The notes beneath the pieces are model-generated. The model ran no database searches. It was not told the DNA's origin and was given only the letters and a program-made list of their open reading frames with translations. Source: Macrosoma leucophasiata (lineage: Eukaryota > Arthropoda > Insecta > Lepidoptera > Hedylidae). From it: a stretch of DNA of 64,000 bases. The stretch is taken from NCBI GenBank assembly GCA_036365455.1, contig JAWQUS010000007.1:20166001-20230000 (forward strand), written 5' to 3'. Below, piece after piece: positions 34,376 through 45,742 of the stretch (position 1 is its first letter; each line of letters begins with the position of its first letter). Position numbers and translations under genes: made by a program.

Positions 34376-36261
34376 GCGTACTTACTTTTGTTTGGAGTAA
34401 TTGATTGGCATTAAGTTGTTTGTTTTGGATGATTAGATCCGCGCTAATGTGTCCATGTACTTACACAATTCAGGGTCTTAAAGGCTTCGAAATGAGATTT
34501 TCGAATAATACCCCTGAACGACAGTGATAATAGCTACTGAATTTAAGGTTAATATTTCAGATTTTCGGAACACGCTTAAGTTTTTCAGCAAAAGTCGACT
34601 ACCTAAACTACCTAAACTAAGCGGCTAGCTTAATATCTTATTAAATAAATTTATAAATATTAAACAAATTTAATAAATCTGAATACAAAGATTTTTGACT
34701 AATAAAACCATATTTGTGATGTTATTTAGTAAAATTTACTAGGTAATATTTTTTTGTCTATATTTTTAACATTTTTTTAGTTTTTAAATTCATTCACAAT
34801 TTTCAACTTTATTCCAAATATACTCATTTATACCAATTGAACAATGCTACGCATTATATCATCAAGGCCGCCCGTAGGTATATTTTAAACTTTAGGTATA
34901 ATTTAATTCTCAGTAAATACTAACAATAGTTTTTTGAGGTCCAGATATGACCTTATCTTGCTTCCAAGAAAACGACGGGTCAATTGGAACAAAGAAAAAC
35001 TTATACAATGGGTCATAACTCATTGAGTCAACTCCTATATGAGTTTGTTATGTTCGAGAAGATTCTAGAGAAAGACTATTTACTGTGAGCAATAAAACTA
35101 TCTTTTCGAGAAATACACGCTCTTTGTAATTACATATTTTTAAATTTGTTAAAGGGGTTTCTTCCAATCGTTATCATAGAAAGATACAATTTCTGGAAAT
35201 TTTTTAATAAAGTTTGTGACATTTAACTTCACTAAATGGTCTTTACTTAAGTGAATATAATTAACTAATACAACGTGGGAAATTTAATTAATGTAGATAA
35301 CTTCACATGTACCTACCTATTTATCGATCGTATAACCTGAGGTAAATAGGTAGGTGCAGTGGGTAAATGTTGAATGCCTATTTTTAGCTCCCACCATGTG
35401 CCTGAGAAGCGAAATATAATCTTATTGTTCTAAATTTAATTTGGTTAGTTTATTATTTTCTTTTGCTTACCAACCCTTTTTACCTACTTAATTTTTTTAT
35501 GTGCGTGTGTTTTTTTTATTTTGGCTCATAGGTATCATGTTAAGGTGTGTGTGGGTATGCCTCAGGACTGCTCTAATTAAGACATTTCTATTCTATGCTG
35601 TATAATATTAGAATAAGTAATTTTATTATGAAGCAAATAAATTTGAGGTTTTTAGTAATAAACTCAAGAATGACCTAACAATCGATAAAAAAAATATTTC
35701 TCTAATAGAATGCTTAATTACCACTAAGTGACAAAACCTACTTTTCCCCATATCTACCTATACCATGATATCGGGTCAACGCGGTAAACTAAGTAGATAC
35801 CTATCTATTTGTATGCGATGAATAAAATTTTAGGTATGGCGTAAAGATATAAGTATATAATTGCTTCGAGTTCTTAAATTTATTTGACAGAGGAAAACTG
35901 AAATCCTTTACTAAAAACTATAAGTATTGTAATGTATAACCTATGAAAAAAGTAATAATAAAAAAGTTCAAATCACAATTCATCTCAGTTTTTTATGCTC
36001 ATGTTTAGCAAATTAATATAATGGGTACATACAATACGTGATAAAAATATAAGAAGTTAATATTAATGCATTTGATTTACGAATAAAAAAAGTAGATAGA
36101 GATTTTTTAAAAGTCAACCACAAAAAAGTATCGATATTTTATGTTGAATGAAATAAAAGTATAGATATATAAGATAAACATACAAACCATATAACATCAC
36201 TGGATTTATCGAAAACCTGAAGATATACGATTAAAAAAGTCAACAATGGAAAAGTATTGAT
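34376..36261. other. AT-rich upstream region of wingless
   Basis: No gene or mobile element recognised. It lies between the promoter-proximal GC-rich block and the distal one. Confidence 0.4.
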
Positions 36262-36372
36262 AAGTTGGACGCGGCGTGCGGGCGGCATGCGCGCGCGCCA
36301 GTGGGTGGGGCGGCGGCGACCAATCACGGCGCAGGAGACGACCAGCTCGACCACGTGCGCCTGGCGTTCCGA
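36262..36372 (-). promoter_or_regulatory. CpG-rich block ~2.1 kb upstream of wingless ATG
   Basis: A sharp GC-rich island in AT-rich DNA, with GCGCGCGCG, GTGGGGCGGCGGCG, GACCAATCACGG (a CCAAT-type box) and CACGTG (an E-box). These are promoter or enhancer style motifs. The open frame across it has no family match and runs on into AT-rich sequence. Confidence 0.4.
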
Positions 36373-36791
36373 TTTACAATTCCTGAACTTTTATACTTGT
36401 TATTATTGTAATTTAGCCAAATAAAAGGAATTACAAAAAATTGTAATTTTTTGAGCATTTTAGCTGATATAATAATTAGAAATAATGTTATAAGGATTTA
36501 AGAGATTTGTTGAAAAATGTACGGCAACGCTCGCTTTAAATCAAAATTAAGTTTTTATACTAAGAAAATCGTCAAATGTACGTCTCTATTTTAGACGTAT
36601 TTTTGCAAGCTTTTTACGCAAACGGCTATTAAAGGACCTTTCTGTTTTTTTTTATTCCTATATATTCGTACAATACAATAATCAAATATAGTTTTTGTAT
36701 ACAAATGTAACTGTAATAGGTAGGTACTTTCAAAACAGCACGTAGATTCTAATTTGATGTATGTAGTTGTTATTAAAATATTTTTTTAATT

Positions 36792-36953
36792 AATTTTGTT
36801 TTATTCTTATAGAACATTTTTTTTTTGTAAAGCAATAAATTATTTTTTATTAATACAATAGGTACCTATTAATATAAAAATAAAAATTTAAAAATTAAAA
36901 ATTACATTGTTGCTTTACAAAAAAAATTAGTTCTATAAGAATAAAACAAAAAA
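36792..36953. mobile_element. Near-palindromic MITE-like element
   Basis: The left arm TTTTGTTTTATTCTTATAGA with TTTGTAAAGCAAT is answered by ATTGTTGCTTTACAAA and TCTATAAGAATAAAACAAAA on the right. The centre is GGTACC-containing and itself symmetric. No clear target-site duplication. Confidence 0.6.
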
Positions 36954-37194
36954 AAATATCATATATTGTATAATTTAATTTATAATCATCATATTGATAA
37001 TAAATATTGTATATTTTATAATCTACATTCTAACACAAAGATCACCCTTGGCAGTCGCATAAATAGTTAGACTGAAAGCCATCCGCTCTCGTCGTCCCTT
37101 GCCTGATTTACCTACTTGACTATCATAAAGCTGTTTCGAGATTAGCCGTCCATAGTCTATATACGTCCAATAAAATAAAATTGAAATATTTCCT

Positions 37195-37347
37195 TTTTTA
37201 TATAACGAAGGTAGCAAAGAAGCATGCAGTTAACACAGATGTTAAGTGATGACTGCAGCCTATAGACATCTACATACAACCAGAGGTTCAGATGCATTGC
37301 CAACCCTCACACCTAAGTTGTTATATCTGTGATAGTTATTACGGGGC
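37195..37347 (-). repeat. SINE-A, T-run half
   Basis: Starts TTTTTTATATAACGAAGGTA, has GCATGCAGTTAACACAGATG and ends near GTTATTACGGGGCT. The remaining half is absent. Confidence 0.75.
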
Positions 37348-37458
37348 TAACGATGCCGAGCCGGTAAAAAAAGTAAATAGGTATTTTTTTTTGTTATAGC
37401 AAAAATTATACCAAAAATAAAAAAATATATATTAAAAAAATTATATTTAGCTATTAAT

Positions 37459-37496
37459 TTTATATTTAATAAAATATAAAATTAATAGTTTTTGCA
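37459..37496. repeat. Short AT-rich palindrome
   Basis: CTATTAATTTTATATTT is followed four bases later by its reverse complement AAATATAAAATTAATAG. Confidence 0.7.
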
Positions 37497-37870
37497 ATAT
37501 GCCTGGCAATAAACGGAAGCTATATCTCGTAGGTATTACTTGTACTCGTACTTATCTAGATCTTAGACTGTTTGTTTTCCTAAGAAAATAAAATAAAAAT
37601 AAATAAATGGAATATCGCAACGCTTCATAGCTTTACCAAGTCTTCTCTCTTAAAATAATCTTTTTTCTTAGAAAGTACCTACATATGTATCTACTTTCAT
37701 CATAAATGGTCAGGTATTTAACACCTACTTACTGAAAAAATAACACGTGTAATTATTATTATTTTATTATATTAATTATTTTATGTAACCTACCTCATGA
37801 AGATTGTTAAGAAACAAAAAACTTACTTAACTGACTATTTAATTACAAATATATAGCCTTTAATTTATGT

Positions 37871-38200
37871 AACTGCCTCGGTAGCCTAGTGGTAGCAGGC
37901 CACTACTACTACGCTGAGGTCCTGGGTTCGATTCCCGGGCCCCTACCCGGGAATCGAACCCAGGATTATCAGAGATAATGGTGAAAAAGCCTTTATCTCT
38001 GGTTCTATTGGGATTTTTCCATTTTCTGGAAATTTCCCAGTACCTCAAAGTTTGGTAATGTGCCCGGAGATGTCAACAGGCTCGCCACCTGTTACATGGG
38101 CCAAAACGTAACCGGCGAATCGTGGGTGTTTGCATGTATGCTTGAATGCATGCATTTACCTCTGCCTACCCCTTCGGGGATTACAGGCGTGAAGTTACGT
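37871..38200 (+). repeat. SINE-G copy (tRNA-Gly-like head) with fold-back insertion and TSD
   Basis: Flanked by AATTTATGT on both sides (37862-37870 and 38201-38209). The head TGCCTCGGTAGCCTAGTGGT with GGGTTCGATTCCCGGG is a pol III A/B box pair of tRNA-Gly type. The body runs to TTACAGGCGTGAAGTTACGT. Just after the B box a 25 bp stretch is the reverse complement of the B-box region, making a perfect 19 bp hairpin with a 6 nt spacer (about 37919-37962). Confidence 0.9.
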
Positions 38201-38484
38201 AATTTATGTCACCAATACGACATATTTGTAGCATTGCAATGTGTCCGTAGCCTTAGCTACGCAGTCTACGGTATTGCGTGACAAGGTCTCTTTATAAAGA
38301 CATCAACGCGGGCGGTCGGTTGCTGAATTAAATCACGCCTAAATTAAGACAGCCCTTTCATTAACCATAAATAACGTATTAATATCAATATTGTATGAGG
38401 TTTGTGTTTGTTTGTGCATATAGGTAAGTTATACGATGGGACTCTTAATTATATTTTCACTGGTTTTTATACTTTTTTAAATCT

Positions 38485-38714
38485 AATTTACGAGGCAAAC
38501 AAGCATGCAGTTCAAATTGATGTTGAGTAATGACGGCAGCCTATAGACACCCACACGAAGACCAAGAACAAAATGCAGATGCGTTACCACTCCGGAGGCC
38601 TAAGGTTTTATGCCTCTGTGTCGGAAATCACAGGGCTGTACCGACCGGAACACGATAGTGCTGAACGCTACCATTTAGCGGCAAGTATCCGTCACTGAAG
38701 CTCTACCACTAGTA
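38485..38714 (-). repeat. SINE-A copy
   Basis: From ACGAGGCAAACAAGCATGCA to GCTCTACCACTAGTAAAAT, with internal deletions near the GGTAATGCGGTGGTGCC region. Confidence 0.8.
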
Positions 38715-38787
38715 AAATACTTAATAGGTAAATATAATATCTGTGCAAGTAGGTACTACAGATAAGAAGACAGGAAGTATACATTGA

Positions 38788-38908
38788 TGAGCCAGTTGGT
38801 TCAACGGTGTGTGGTGTTTGAATCGAGGCTCACGGGTTCGATACCCGCACTTGGAAAAATAGTTGTATGGCCTACAGATATTTGTTTCTGGTAATGTCTG
38901 ACATGTTA
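38788..38908 (+). repeat. SINE-T copy, 3' truncated
   Basis: The tRNA-like head GCCAGTTGGTTCAACGGTGT and CACGGGTTCGATACCCGCAC is followed by TATGGCCTACAGATATTTGT. The 3' part is missing. Confidence 0.7.
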
Positions 38909-38938
38909 TTATTTAGAAACATTATACGTAATACGTAA

Positions 38939-39236
38939 CTTCACGCCTGTAATCCCCGAAGGGGTAGGCAGAGGTAAATGCATGCATTCAATCATACATG
39001 CAAACACCCACGACTCGCCGGTTACGTTTTGGCCCATGTAACAGGTGGCGAACCTGTTGCCATCTCCGGGCACATTACCAAACTCCGGGGTACTGGGAAA
39101 CTTCCAGAAAATGGAAAAAGCCCAATAGCAGCAGAGATAAAGGATTTCAAACCGTTATCTCTAATATCCCCGACCCGGGAATCGAACCCAGGACCAGCGT
39201 AATAGTAGTGGCCTGCTACCACTACGCTACTGAGGC
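38939..39236 (-). repeat. SINE-G copy, reverse
   Basis: Starts TAACTTCACGCCTGTAATCC (the 3' end) and ends with the tRNA-like head GCCTCAGTAGCGTAGTGGTA on the minus strand. It has small differences from the 37871 copy, including a mutated B box region. Confidence 0.85.
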
Positions 39237-39257
39237 AGATTAGAAATATTAAAACAA

Positions 39258-39510
39258 TCTATATATATAAAAATCAATTGCTGTTCGTTGGTCTCGCTAA
39301 AACTCGAGGATGGCGGGATCGATTTGGCTAATTTTGGTTTTGAATGATTTTTGGAAATCATGGGAAGGTTTAAAAGGAAAGAAAACGTGAAGGAATTGAA
39401 GGGAAAAGTAAAAACCACTATTCCATTTTCCATACAAATAGTCTGTATCTATCAAACCTTCGACACATTATTTCATTCTGAGGCATTACGAAGTTTGCCG
39501 GGTCAGCTAG
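39258..39510 (+). mobile_element. Non-autonomous Helitron (253 bp)
   Basis: Inserted between A and T. It begins TCTATATATATAAAAATCAA, includes TTGCTGTTCGTTGGTCTCGC and TGGCTAATTTTGGTTTTGAA, and ends TTTGCCGGGTCAGCTAG followed by T. It is related to the element at 8069-8415. Confidence 0.8.
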
Positions 39511-39620
39511 TAAGTAATAAAAAATTATAACAGGGTTGTGCGTCATTTTGGGGAGAATAAGAAATAATCGCCAAGCTTGGCATATAAGTAATAAAAAAAA
39601 ATAATAAAATAATAAAAAAA

Positions 39621-39816
39621 GCTTACACTCACAGCCCCACAGTAGGTATAAACCTGTGTCGTGGGTGCCGTTGTACACAAACAACACATGCACAAACACC
39701 CAGACCCCAAACAATTATCTGTAGGCCATACAAATATTTGTCCCGGTGCGGGGATCGAACCCGCGACCCTTCGAATCAAACGATGGTTTCACACCGCTGG
39801 ACTAACCGGGTCGTCA
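39621..39816 (-). repeat. SINE-T copy
   Basis: Reverse copy. GCTTACACTCACAGCCCCAC is at the 3' end, and on the minus strand the head reads CCGGTTAGTCCAGCGG and CGCGGGTTCGATCCCCGCAC. Confidence 0.85.
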
Positions 39817-39892
39817 AAGTAGATCGAAGATCGTAGTGGTAATAGTTTTATCGCGGGGCACTGCTTGGCTTTATTACAATTCGAATGGTTTG

Positions 39893-40234
39893 CCTCGGTA
39901 GCCTAGTGGTAGCAGGCCACTACTACTACGCTGAGGTCCTGGGTTCGATTCCCATTATCAGAGATAATGGTGAAAGTAAAGTAGTGGTAATGGTAAAGGG
40001 TTATCAGAGATAATGGTGAAAAAGCCTTTATCTCTGGTTCTATTGGGATTTTTCCATTTTCTGGAAATTTCCCAGTACCTCAAAGTTTGGTAATGTGCCC
40101 GGAGATGTCAACAGGCTCGCCACCTGTTACATGGGCCAAAACGTAACCGGCGAATCGTGGGTGTTTGCATGTATGCTTGAATGCATGCATTTACCTCTGC
40201 CTACCCCTTCGGGGATTACAGGCGTGAAGTTACG
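39893..40234 (+). repeat. SINE-G copy with internal duplication and TSD
   Basis: Flanked by TCGAATGGTTTG (39881-39892) and TCGAATCGTTTG (40235-40246), an 11/12 match. After the B box, TTATCAGAGATAATGGTG occurs twice, separated by about 30 bp, so the start of the body is duplicated. The rest is like the 37871 copy. Confidence 0.88.
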
Positions 40235-40372
40235 TCGAATCGTTTGACCACCGTAGGTTGACTGGCTGCACTAAAACAAAGCTTTTATGTTGACCAAATT
40301 CTAGGTCCAGATAATTAAGTGACGCGTTCCATGGAAATGCAAAGAAGATTGATTTACCCCTAACATGAAATG

Positions 40373-40602
40373 CACTGGTGGTAGAGTTCTAGTGTAGGAG
40401 CTCGAGGCGTAGGCACCACCGCATTACTTAATCTATCTGCCGTTAAATGGCAGTGTTCAGCACTATCGTGTTCCGGACATATTTTTTTTTCAGAGACAAG
40501 TGTGGCGGCGGATTTTGTTCCTGATGGTGTCTACAGGTAGCAGTCATCACTTAACATCAATGTGAACTGTACAGTAGCTTGGCACCTTCTATATTAAAAA
40601 AA
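40373..40602 (+). repeat. SINE-A copy, sense
   Basis: Starts CACTGGTGGTAGAGTTCTAG, has CACCGCATTACTTAATCTAT and AGCACTATCGTGTTCCGG, and ends in an A-run. A central part is missing. Confidence 0.8.
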
Positions 40603-40892
40603 AAGAAAGCAACAAAAAAATATGCTCGCAAACAATTTTAGCGACAAGTTTATTACCAGACCACCGTTGACATGTTACGAAGCAAACATTAATTTTGAGC
40701 TCTTAACCTCGTATAAAAAAACCAAGTGGTGATATAAAAAAAACGGCACGTGTTAGTACCACATGTGGTCGTCAAGCGAGCATTTCACGGTTAATTGAAT
40801 AACCATGTCTCGGATACATCCCTGCCAGATGTACTGGCGAAAGTGTTTTGAGAGCACTTAAAGACGGCGTAATTGAGATGACTATATTTTAG

Positions 40893-41010
40893 GGTTATTT
40901 ATTTATTTATTTTTATTTATTTATTTATGAATACACAGTAAAATACATATTTGCCGATCAGCTTCACTCCCTTAAACCAGAGATGGTTTGTACGGAAGTT
41001 GCAATTCCTC
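40893..41010 (-). mobile_element. Retroposon 3' fragment with TTTA-repeat tail
   Basis: (TTTA)n at 40896-40925 precedes AATACACAGTAAAATACATA and CTCCCTTAAACCAGAGATGG. The layout is that of a minus-oriented non-LTR tail. Confidence 0.4.
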
Positions 41011-41167
41011 ATTAAACTTATTATTAGTAATAGATACGTTATACAAGAATAAGCAGAACATGTTTGTTTAACAAAATGTGAATCACACGCGGGTTATTTG
41101 AAATAATTAATCTAATGCGTAAACAACACAGTAGGTTCCGTATCTCAAAAAGAAAAAATTGAACCCA

Positions 41168-41272
41168 TATAAGATGGCGTAGGGACGTGACGACCCCCAC
41201 CGTCCACTAGCGGAATAATGTTCGTCTACTGGAAGAGAATTCTACCAATAGTGCTGTTAGTCAACGCTTTGA
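41168..41272 (+). repeat. Repeat F copy
   Basis: GGCGTAGGGACGTGACGACC, TTCGTCTACTGGAAGAGAAT and TAGTCAACGCTTTGAA also occur in order at 53945-54045. The class is unknown. Confidence 0.55.
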
Positions 41273-41274
41273 AT

Positions 41275-41498
41275 ACTTTTTGACCCATGTAGGTAACAAT
41301 TGGCGAGCCTGTTGACCACAGCGGGCACATTACTCAACTCCGAGGTACTGGGAAACTTTCAGAAAATGGAAAAATCCATATAGAACCAGAGATAAAAGAT
41401 TGCACAACTTTATCTCTGATAGCCCCCGACCCGAGAATCGAATCCCGGAGCCCAGTGGAGCAGTAGTGGCCTACAAACACTAAATTACTCAGGCAGTT
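41275..41498 (-). repeat. SINE-G copy, diverged, reverse
   Basis: ACCCATGTAGGTAACAATTG through GGCGAGCCTGTTGACCACAG, AACTTTCAGAAAATGGAAAA and the head ending ACTCAGGCAG. It lacks the 3' 80 bp. Confidence 0.7.
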
Positions 41499-42008
41499 TA
41501 AATGATCCAGTTAGAGTAAATGATCATAATCATGAGTCATGACAATCTAAACCAAAAATCCACATAATATGAAACTGATATATATGAATTTCCTATTCAA
41601 TAAATACTCAATTTTTTTTTAACAGCAGCTGTAACAATTCTAACATCATTATTTATACTTAACCTCCCGGTAGTTAACACCTATTGGAAACTACCTTCCT
41701 ACTCTATAAATAACATTATACCGTTCAAAACCTAAGGGCAGTTCAATATAAGAACAAACAGATCGATAATTTACAATACCTATTGTGACAATTTGAGCAC
41801 AATGAAATCAGATTCATTGTATTAATAACTAACCGTGGAATTCCTTACCGCTGCCAAATTATTTTTCATCTCCATACATTATAATTTTATCTGATACATC
41901 CTTAAAACAAGGCTACAAAGTCGAAAATTGAATGGACACAGATCTTTATACACTGGTTCCTTCCGTCCATTCACTGAAACAGGAGTGTTACTAATTAAGG
42001 CTACTATT

Positions 42009-42350
42009 TTATTTCCACTTTCTGGACCTTTCAATTAAATACCATTGAACCTTGTGGCTTTGATTTAAGATAGTCTTTTCTGTAGCAGTAAGCTCAACCT
42101 TCATTGGGCACACTTCATTGACTGAAACAGAAGTGTTCCTTACAAAGGGCACCGTGAAATTTCGACTAGCGAAAATGAAAAAGCTCATTACGAGCACATT
42201 GGTCATTATACTCTGGGGGATGAATATAAAGAAAGCAATTTCGACTTTGCCCAATTTAAATAAAGTCGATATTTGGATAAATGAAAACTGATCGAGTTCA
42301 GTCACGGACCACTCGTTTCCGTCGATAATTATCAATTGTGTTTTAAACAC
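42009..42350 (-). other. Unidentified open frame, possible exon remnant
   Basis: A 113-codon frame in AT-rich DNA. Part of it (IMTNVLVMSFFIFASRNFTV) is hydrophobic like a membrane segment, followed by a loop with NVS/NTS-like sites. A CCCCCAG acceptor-like site lies at its middle on the minus strand. A diverged partial copy of about 30 bp (GTGTTACTAATTAAGG versus GTGTTCCTTACAAAGG) lies just beyond its 3' end. I do not recognise the family, and it may be chance. Confidence 0.15.
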
Positions 42351-43227
42351 TCGAGCGAATAATATCTCGTTTTAATAAATGTTCACAGTAATTCTTTGTG
42401 CGTGTGACATAAAAATATACACAGGTATACGTTGCAATTATTATAATAACAATATTTACTGTCATTTTCACTCAAATATAATTTACATGTCAAATCTAAG
42501 ATAAAATATAAAACTTGTCTTAATTTTGTACTGACTCAGATAACTTGTTTTCGACCAAGTATAAATAAAGAAACCCTTTTACATATCTCTATTTACCAAT
42601 ACCATGCAATTATTACCATCACGAACTACCAAGAAATACAACAAACAGCTTACTGCTAAAAATAAACACAAGTTTAAAACCTGTATCGTATGAATCACAG
42701 CTTTCCCATCCCTCGCTTATCTGTTACGAAACGCAAATACTAGCTAAGACAATGCACAACTTAACAAATAAGTTCTATAAACTTACAAATATATTTGACG
42801 TAAGTCTAATTGTACTGTCGATTGAAAGTCGACTCTGTGTTCGTGATGTTTGAGAGTAGTATCGCTAAGGTTTCGTAGGAAAAAGCGGTCAACATTTTTA
42901 CAATACTTGCGCATCTTTATTGCTTGGAGTAAGCGTAAATATTAAGTTTTATTATGTTTACGGATAGGTGCACTCGACCATTGAAGCAAGTGTGGTCGCC
43001 TCCCATAGCGCTGTTCGATTTGAAAAAACCTTTCCGCCCCTGACGTTTTGTTAGGGATGGGAGATATTCATAAAATATCGATATTGGTATCGATATACGT
43101 ATACTTCGTTTTAATTTGACATTGATAGTATCGACAAAAAATATTACGATGCATGTTTTTTGCCGTGTTCGAAGGTCACGTTTACTATGGATAGATATCA
43201 GTCGTTAACCCTTGTAGGAGGCTTTAT

Positions 43228-43345
43228 GGGCAGTTTGAAAATATCCGACAGCGGGTTGGCCACTAACCCGAATCTCCACCAAACCGCATTGGAGCAGCGT
43301 GGTAGAGTAAGCTGCAGGCCTTCCCCTAAAAAGGGGAGAGACTGG
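43228..43345 (+). mobile_element. Degraded retrotransposon 3' segment
   Basis: CCGACAGCGGGTTGGCCACT, CGCATTGGAGCAGCGTGGTA and CCCCTAAAAAGGGGAGAGAC resemble the 3' end of a common lepidopteran non-LTR element. The open frame over it is not a host gene. Confidence 0.5.
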
Positions 43346-43399
43346 GACATTTTAAGGGTTGCCATTATAATTATTATTATGTATATCTTTTTTAATGAT

Positions 43400-43505
43400 G
43401 GTGGTATTCAATCGCGCTGATCACATGTATGGTAAATGGCCTATAGACATCTACAGAAAAACCGAAGATCGAATCGCAGATGCGTTGCGATGCGACTCAT
43501 GAGAT
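43400..43505 (-). repeat. SINE-A fragment, diverged
   Basis: Only the middle remains: GGCCTATAGACATCTACAGA, then GAAGATCGAATCGCAGATGC and a decayed CTCATGAGATT. Confidence 0.45.
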
Positions 43506-44335
43506 TAACCTTTTTAACGCATGCTATACAGTGAATCATTGATCTGTAATCTATGGATTGAAACGGAGTAGTAATTTTTACGCTTATTTTTTAAAACATT
43601 TTGATATTACCACTGTATAAAACACTGTTGAAATAAAACAACAATAATCGAAATATCGAAATTATAACAAGACTTCGATATTCATAAGTATCGATAGTTA
43701 TATACATATATCGATAAACATAGCTCATTCCTAACAAAGATGGTAGCCATTCGAATTGTAAAGGTAACGCCAAATTCGACACATCTGACCGTCGACGATG
43801 ATTTATATACGTTACTTATATTCTTTTTTAATGCCGATGGTAATGAAAATATACGGTGTCATCGTCAGTTCATTACGTTATTTCATGCTTGAGGTTTTGG
43901 TATGAAATTACCGGTATGGAAGTTAATAACTTTGAATGCTTACAAGGATAGTTTCATTACTGATTTTTCTATTAGTTTTGATTATTTGTTAAATGCATTT
44001 CTTATACTGAGAGAAAAGCAAACAGTTTTTATACAAATTCACTGATCGTTACATAAAATCTGATTACAAGGCAAATGCAGTGAGTATAATAGGTATGTGT
44101 GGGATACAAATATTTCTTAACATCTCCAGTGGTCATCTATCGATACGTACTTATAATAAGACAGTAAAAATCGAGTGTCTGTACATTAAATATTTTTCCA
44201 AAAAACTGATTACGGAGGCGATTAAAGAAAAGTAACAGAAACCAAAAAAACAATTTTTGGAATTTTTGTCTGTCTGGTAGGTACGCTATAACTTCGAATC
44301 TACTGAATGGATTAGAACGCGGTTTTCACAGGCGT

Positions 44336-44446
44336 TTGTGGCGTTGGTGGTGGTGGCGTTGGTGTCGTTAGTGGCGTTTGTGGCGTTGGTGGCATTGGTG
44401 GCTTTGGTGGCTTTGGTGGCTTTGGTGGTTTTGGTGGCGTTAGTCT
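44336..44446. repeat. GGTGGCNTT minisatellite
   Basis: About 12 units of a 9 bp motif GTGGCGTTG/GTGGCTTTG. It follows a decayed Helitron-like stretch (TTTGTCTGTCTGG...CTGAATGGATTAG). Confidence 0.85.
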
Positions 44447-45226
44447 AATATCGTGTACGGAGAAGTATTAATGTAGTAATGTAAATAGTTTTAGCATTTA
44501 TAGCTAGCTGTATAGTCTGCAATAATTACCACAAATGGGCTAAATGATGAAAAGTGGTTATCATGTTCATTTTGGTAGGTACTTAAGACAATAATTGTTA
44601 CACCCGGAGAGTTTCCAACGCGCTTTTGACTCTATTTGAGGTTTATTTCAATTTGACGTGATGGGTGGAGACACTTTGCATAATAATAATATAGTGGTGT
44701 GTTCACTAGGTATATTCATAGTTAGTCATTCACCATTAGTACTAACAACCATGGAGGTCCAGCTGTCATGTCAGCAGACGAGCGCGGCTCACACATAAAC
44801 TACATCCCGAATCCACATTATAACCGTCTGACCCGTTAATGGCAGTCCGAACATTGATTTTGGAGCCGCGCAAAAAGGCCGCAAAAAAAATTAAGACATC
44901 CAAATTCTTGTCCGCATTTAGGAGCGATAAAATCACCGCCCTCGAATGATATATCGTGCGTTCATCTAAACTAATAGCATTTTAATATCGCAGGTTAGTC
45001 ATCGGGTGACGCAAAAAAAATGTAATGAAAAACGAATATCGCTTTCATAGGTTAGCGTCGAATTTGACAGATCCTTGTCCATGTTGTTTTTGCTCGGTTC
45101 AATATTGGTGGGAGATTACTTTATCTTTTGTTATAAGCTTCTTATATCAATTTAATTAAGGTTCATTGTTGTGACGCTAATAAGTGATTTTGATAGAATT
45201 AAAACAGCAAGATTTAGCTGAATGTT

Positions 45227-45330
45227 ATTTATTTATACTTTTATGCACATTGTACATATGGGGGACTTAATGCCACTAGGCTGACAGTCAACCATGGGGT
45301 TATGGGACAAATTGTCTAGGGTGCGGGAGC
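45227..45330 (-). mobile_element. Retroposon 3' tail related to 4781-4866
   Basis: TTTATTTATACTTTTATGCA, TGGGGGACTTAATGCCACTA and GGCTGACAGTCAACC match in order the small insert at 4781-4866. Confidence 0.6.
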
Positions 45331-45742
45331 AAAAAATATAACAAAAAAAGTATGATTTAAGTATGACAGGTATCAAGTACAAGACAAGTAAATATATAAA
45401 TACAAAGAAGTTATATTCATCATGTCTTTCTGTGTGGGCATTAATTTTCGGTACTGTATTAATGCAATGCAATTATAATTATACCTACAAGGTGCAAATT
45501 TCAGTGTTTTTTTCCTGCGGCAGGATAATTAGTAGTATTATCGAAACAATTTTTTTACTACACCGGTCTACCATACCGTTTTCCGGACGCGGTAGCCAAT
45601 GATGGAGAGATGGAGACTCGAATACTGTGCAGGATTCATTAGAGTACACAAGTGTAAACGCAATAACAGATGCACTTCCTAATCCCTCACTTTTATAGCC
45701 CGATGGAACAACATACGATACGACCGGATAGAGATCGGGCAG

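Noticed and set aside
37871..37945. A functional tRNA-Gly gene
   Set aside because: The sequence is the head of a SINE repeated at several places with target-site duplications. The tRNA 3' part is replaced by SINE body.
37860..40240. CRISPR-like regular repeat array
   Set aside because: The recurring blocks are SINE-G, SINE-T and Helitron copies of different orientation and spacing, not short regular repeats.
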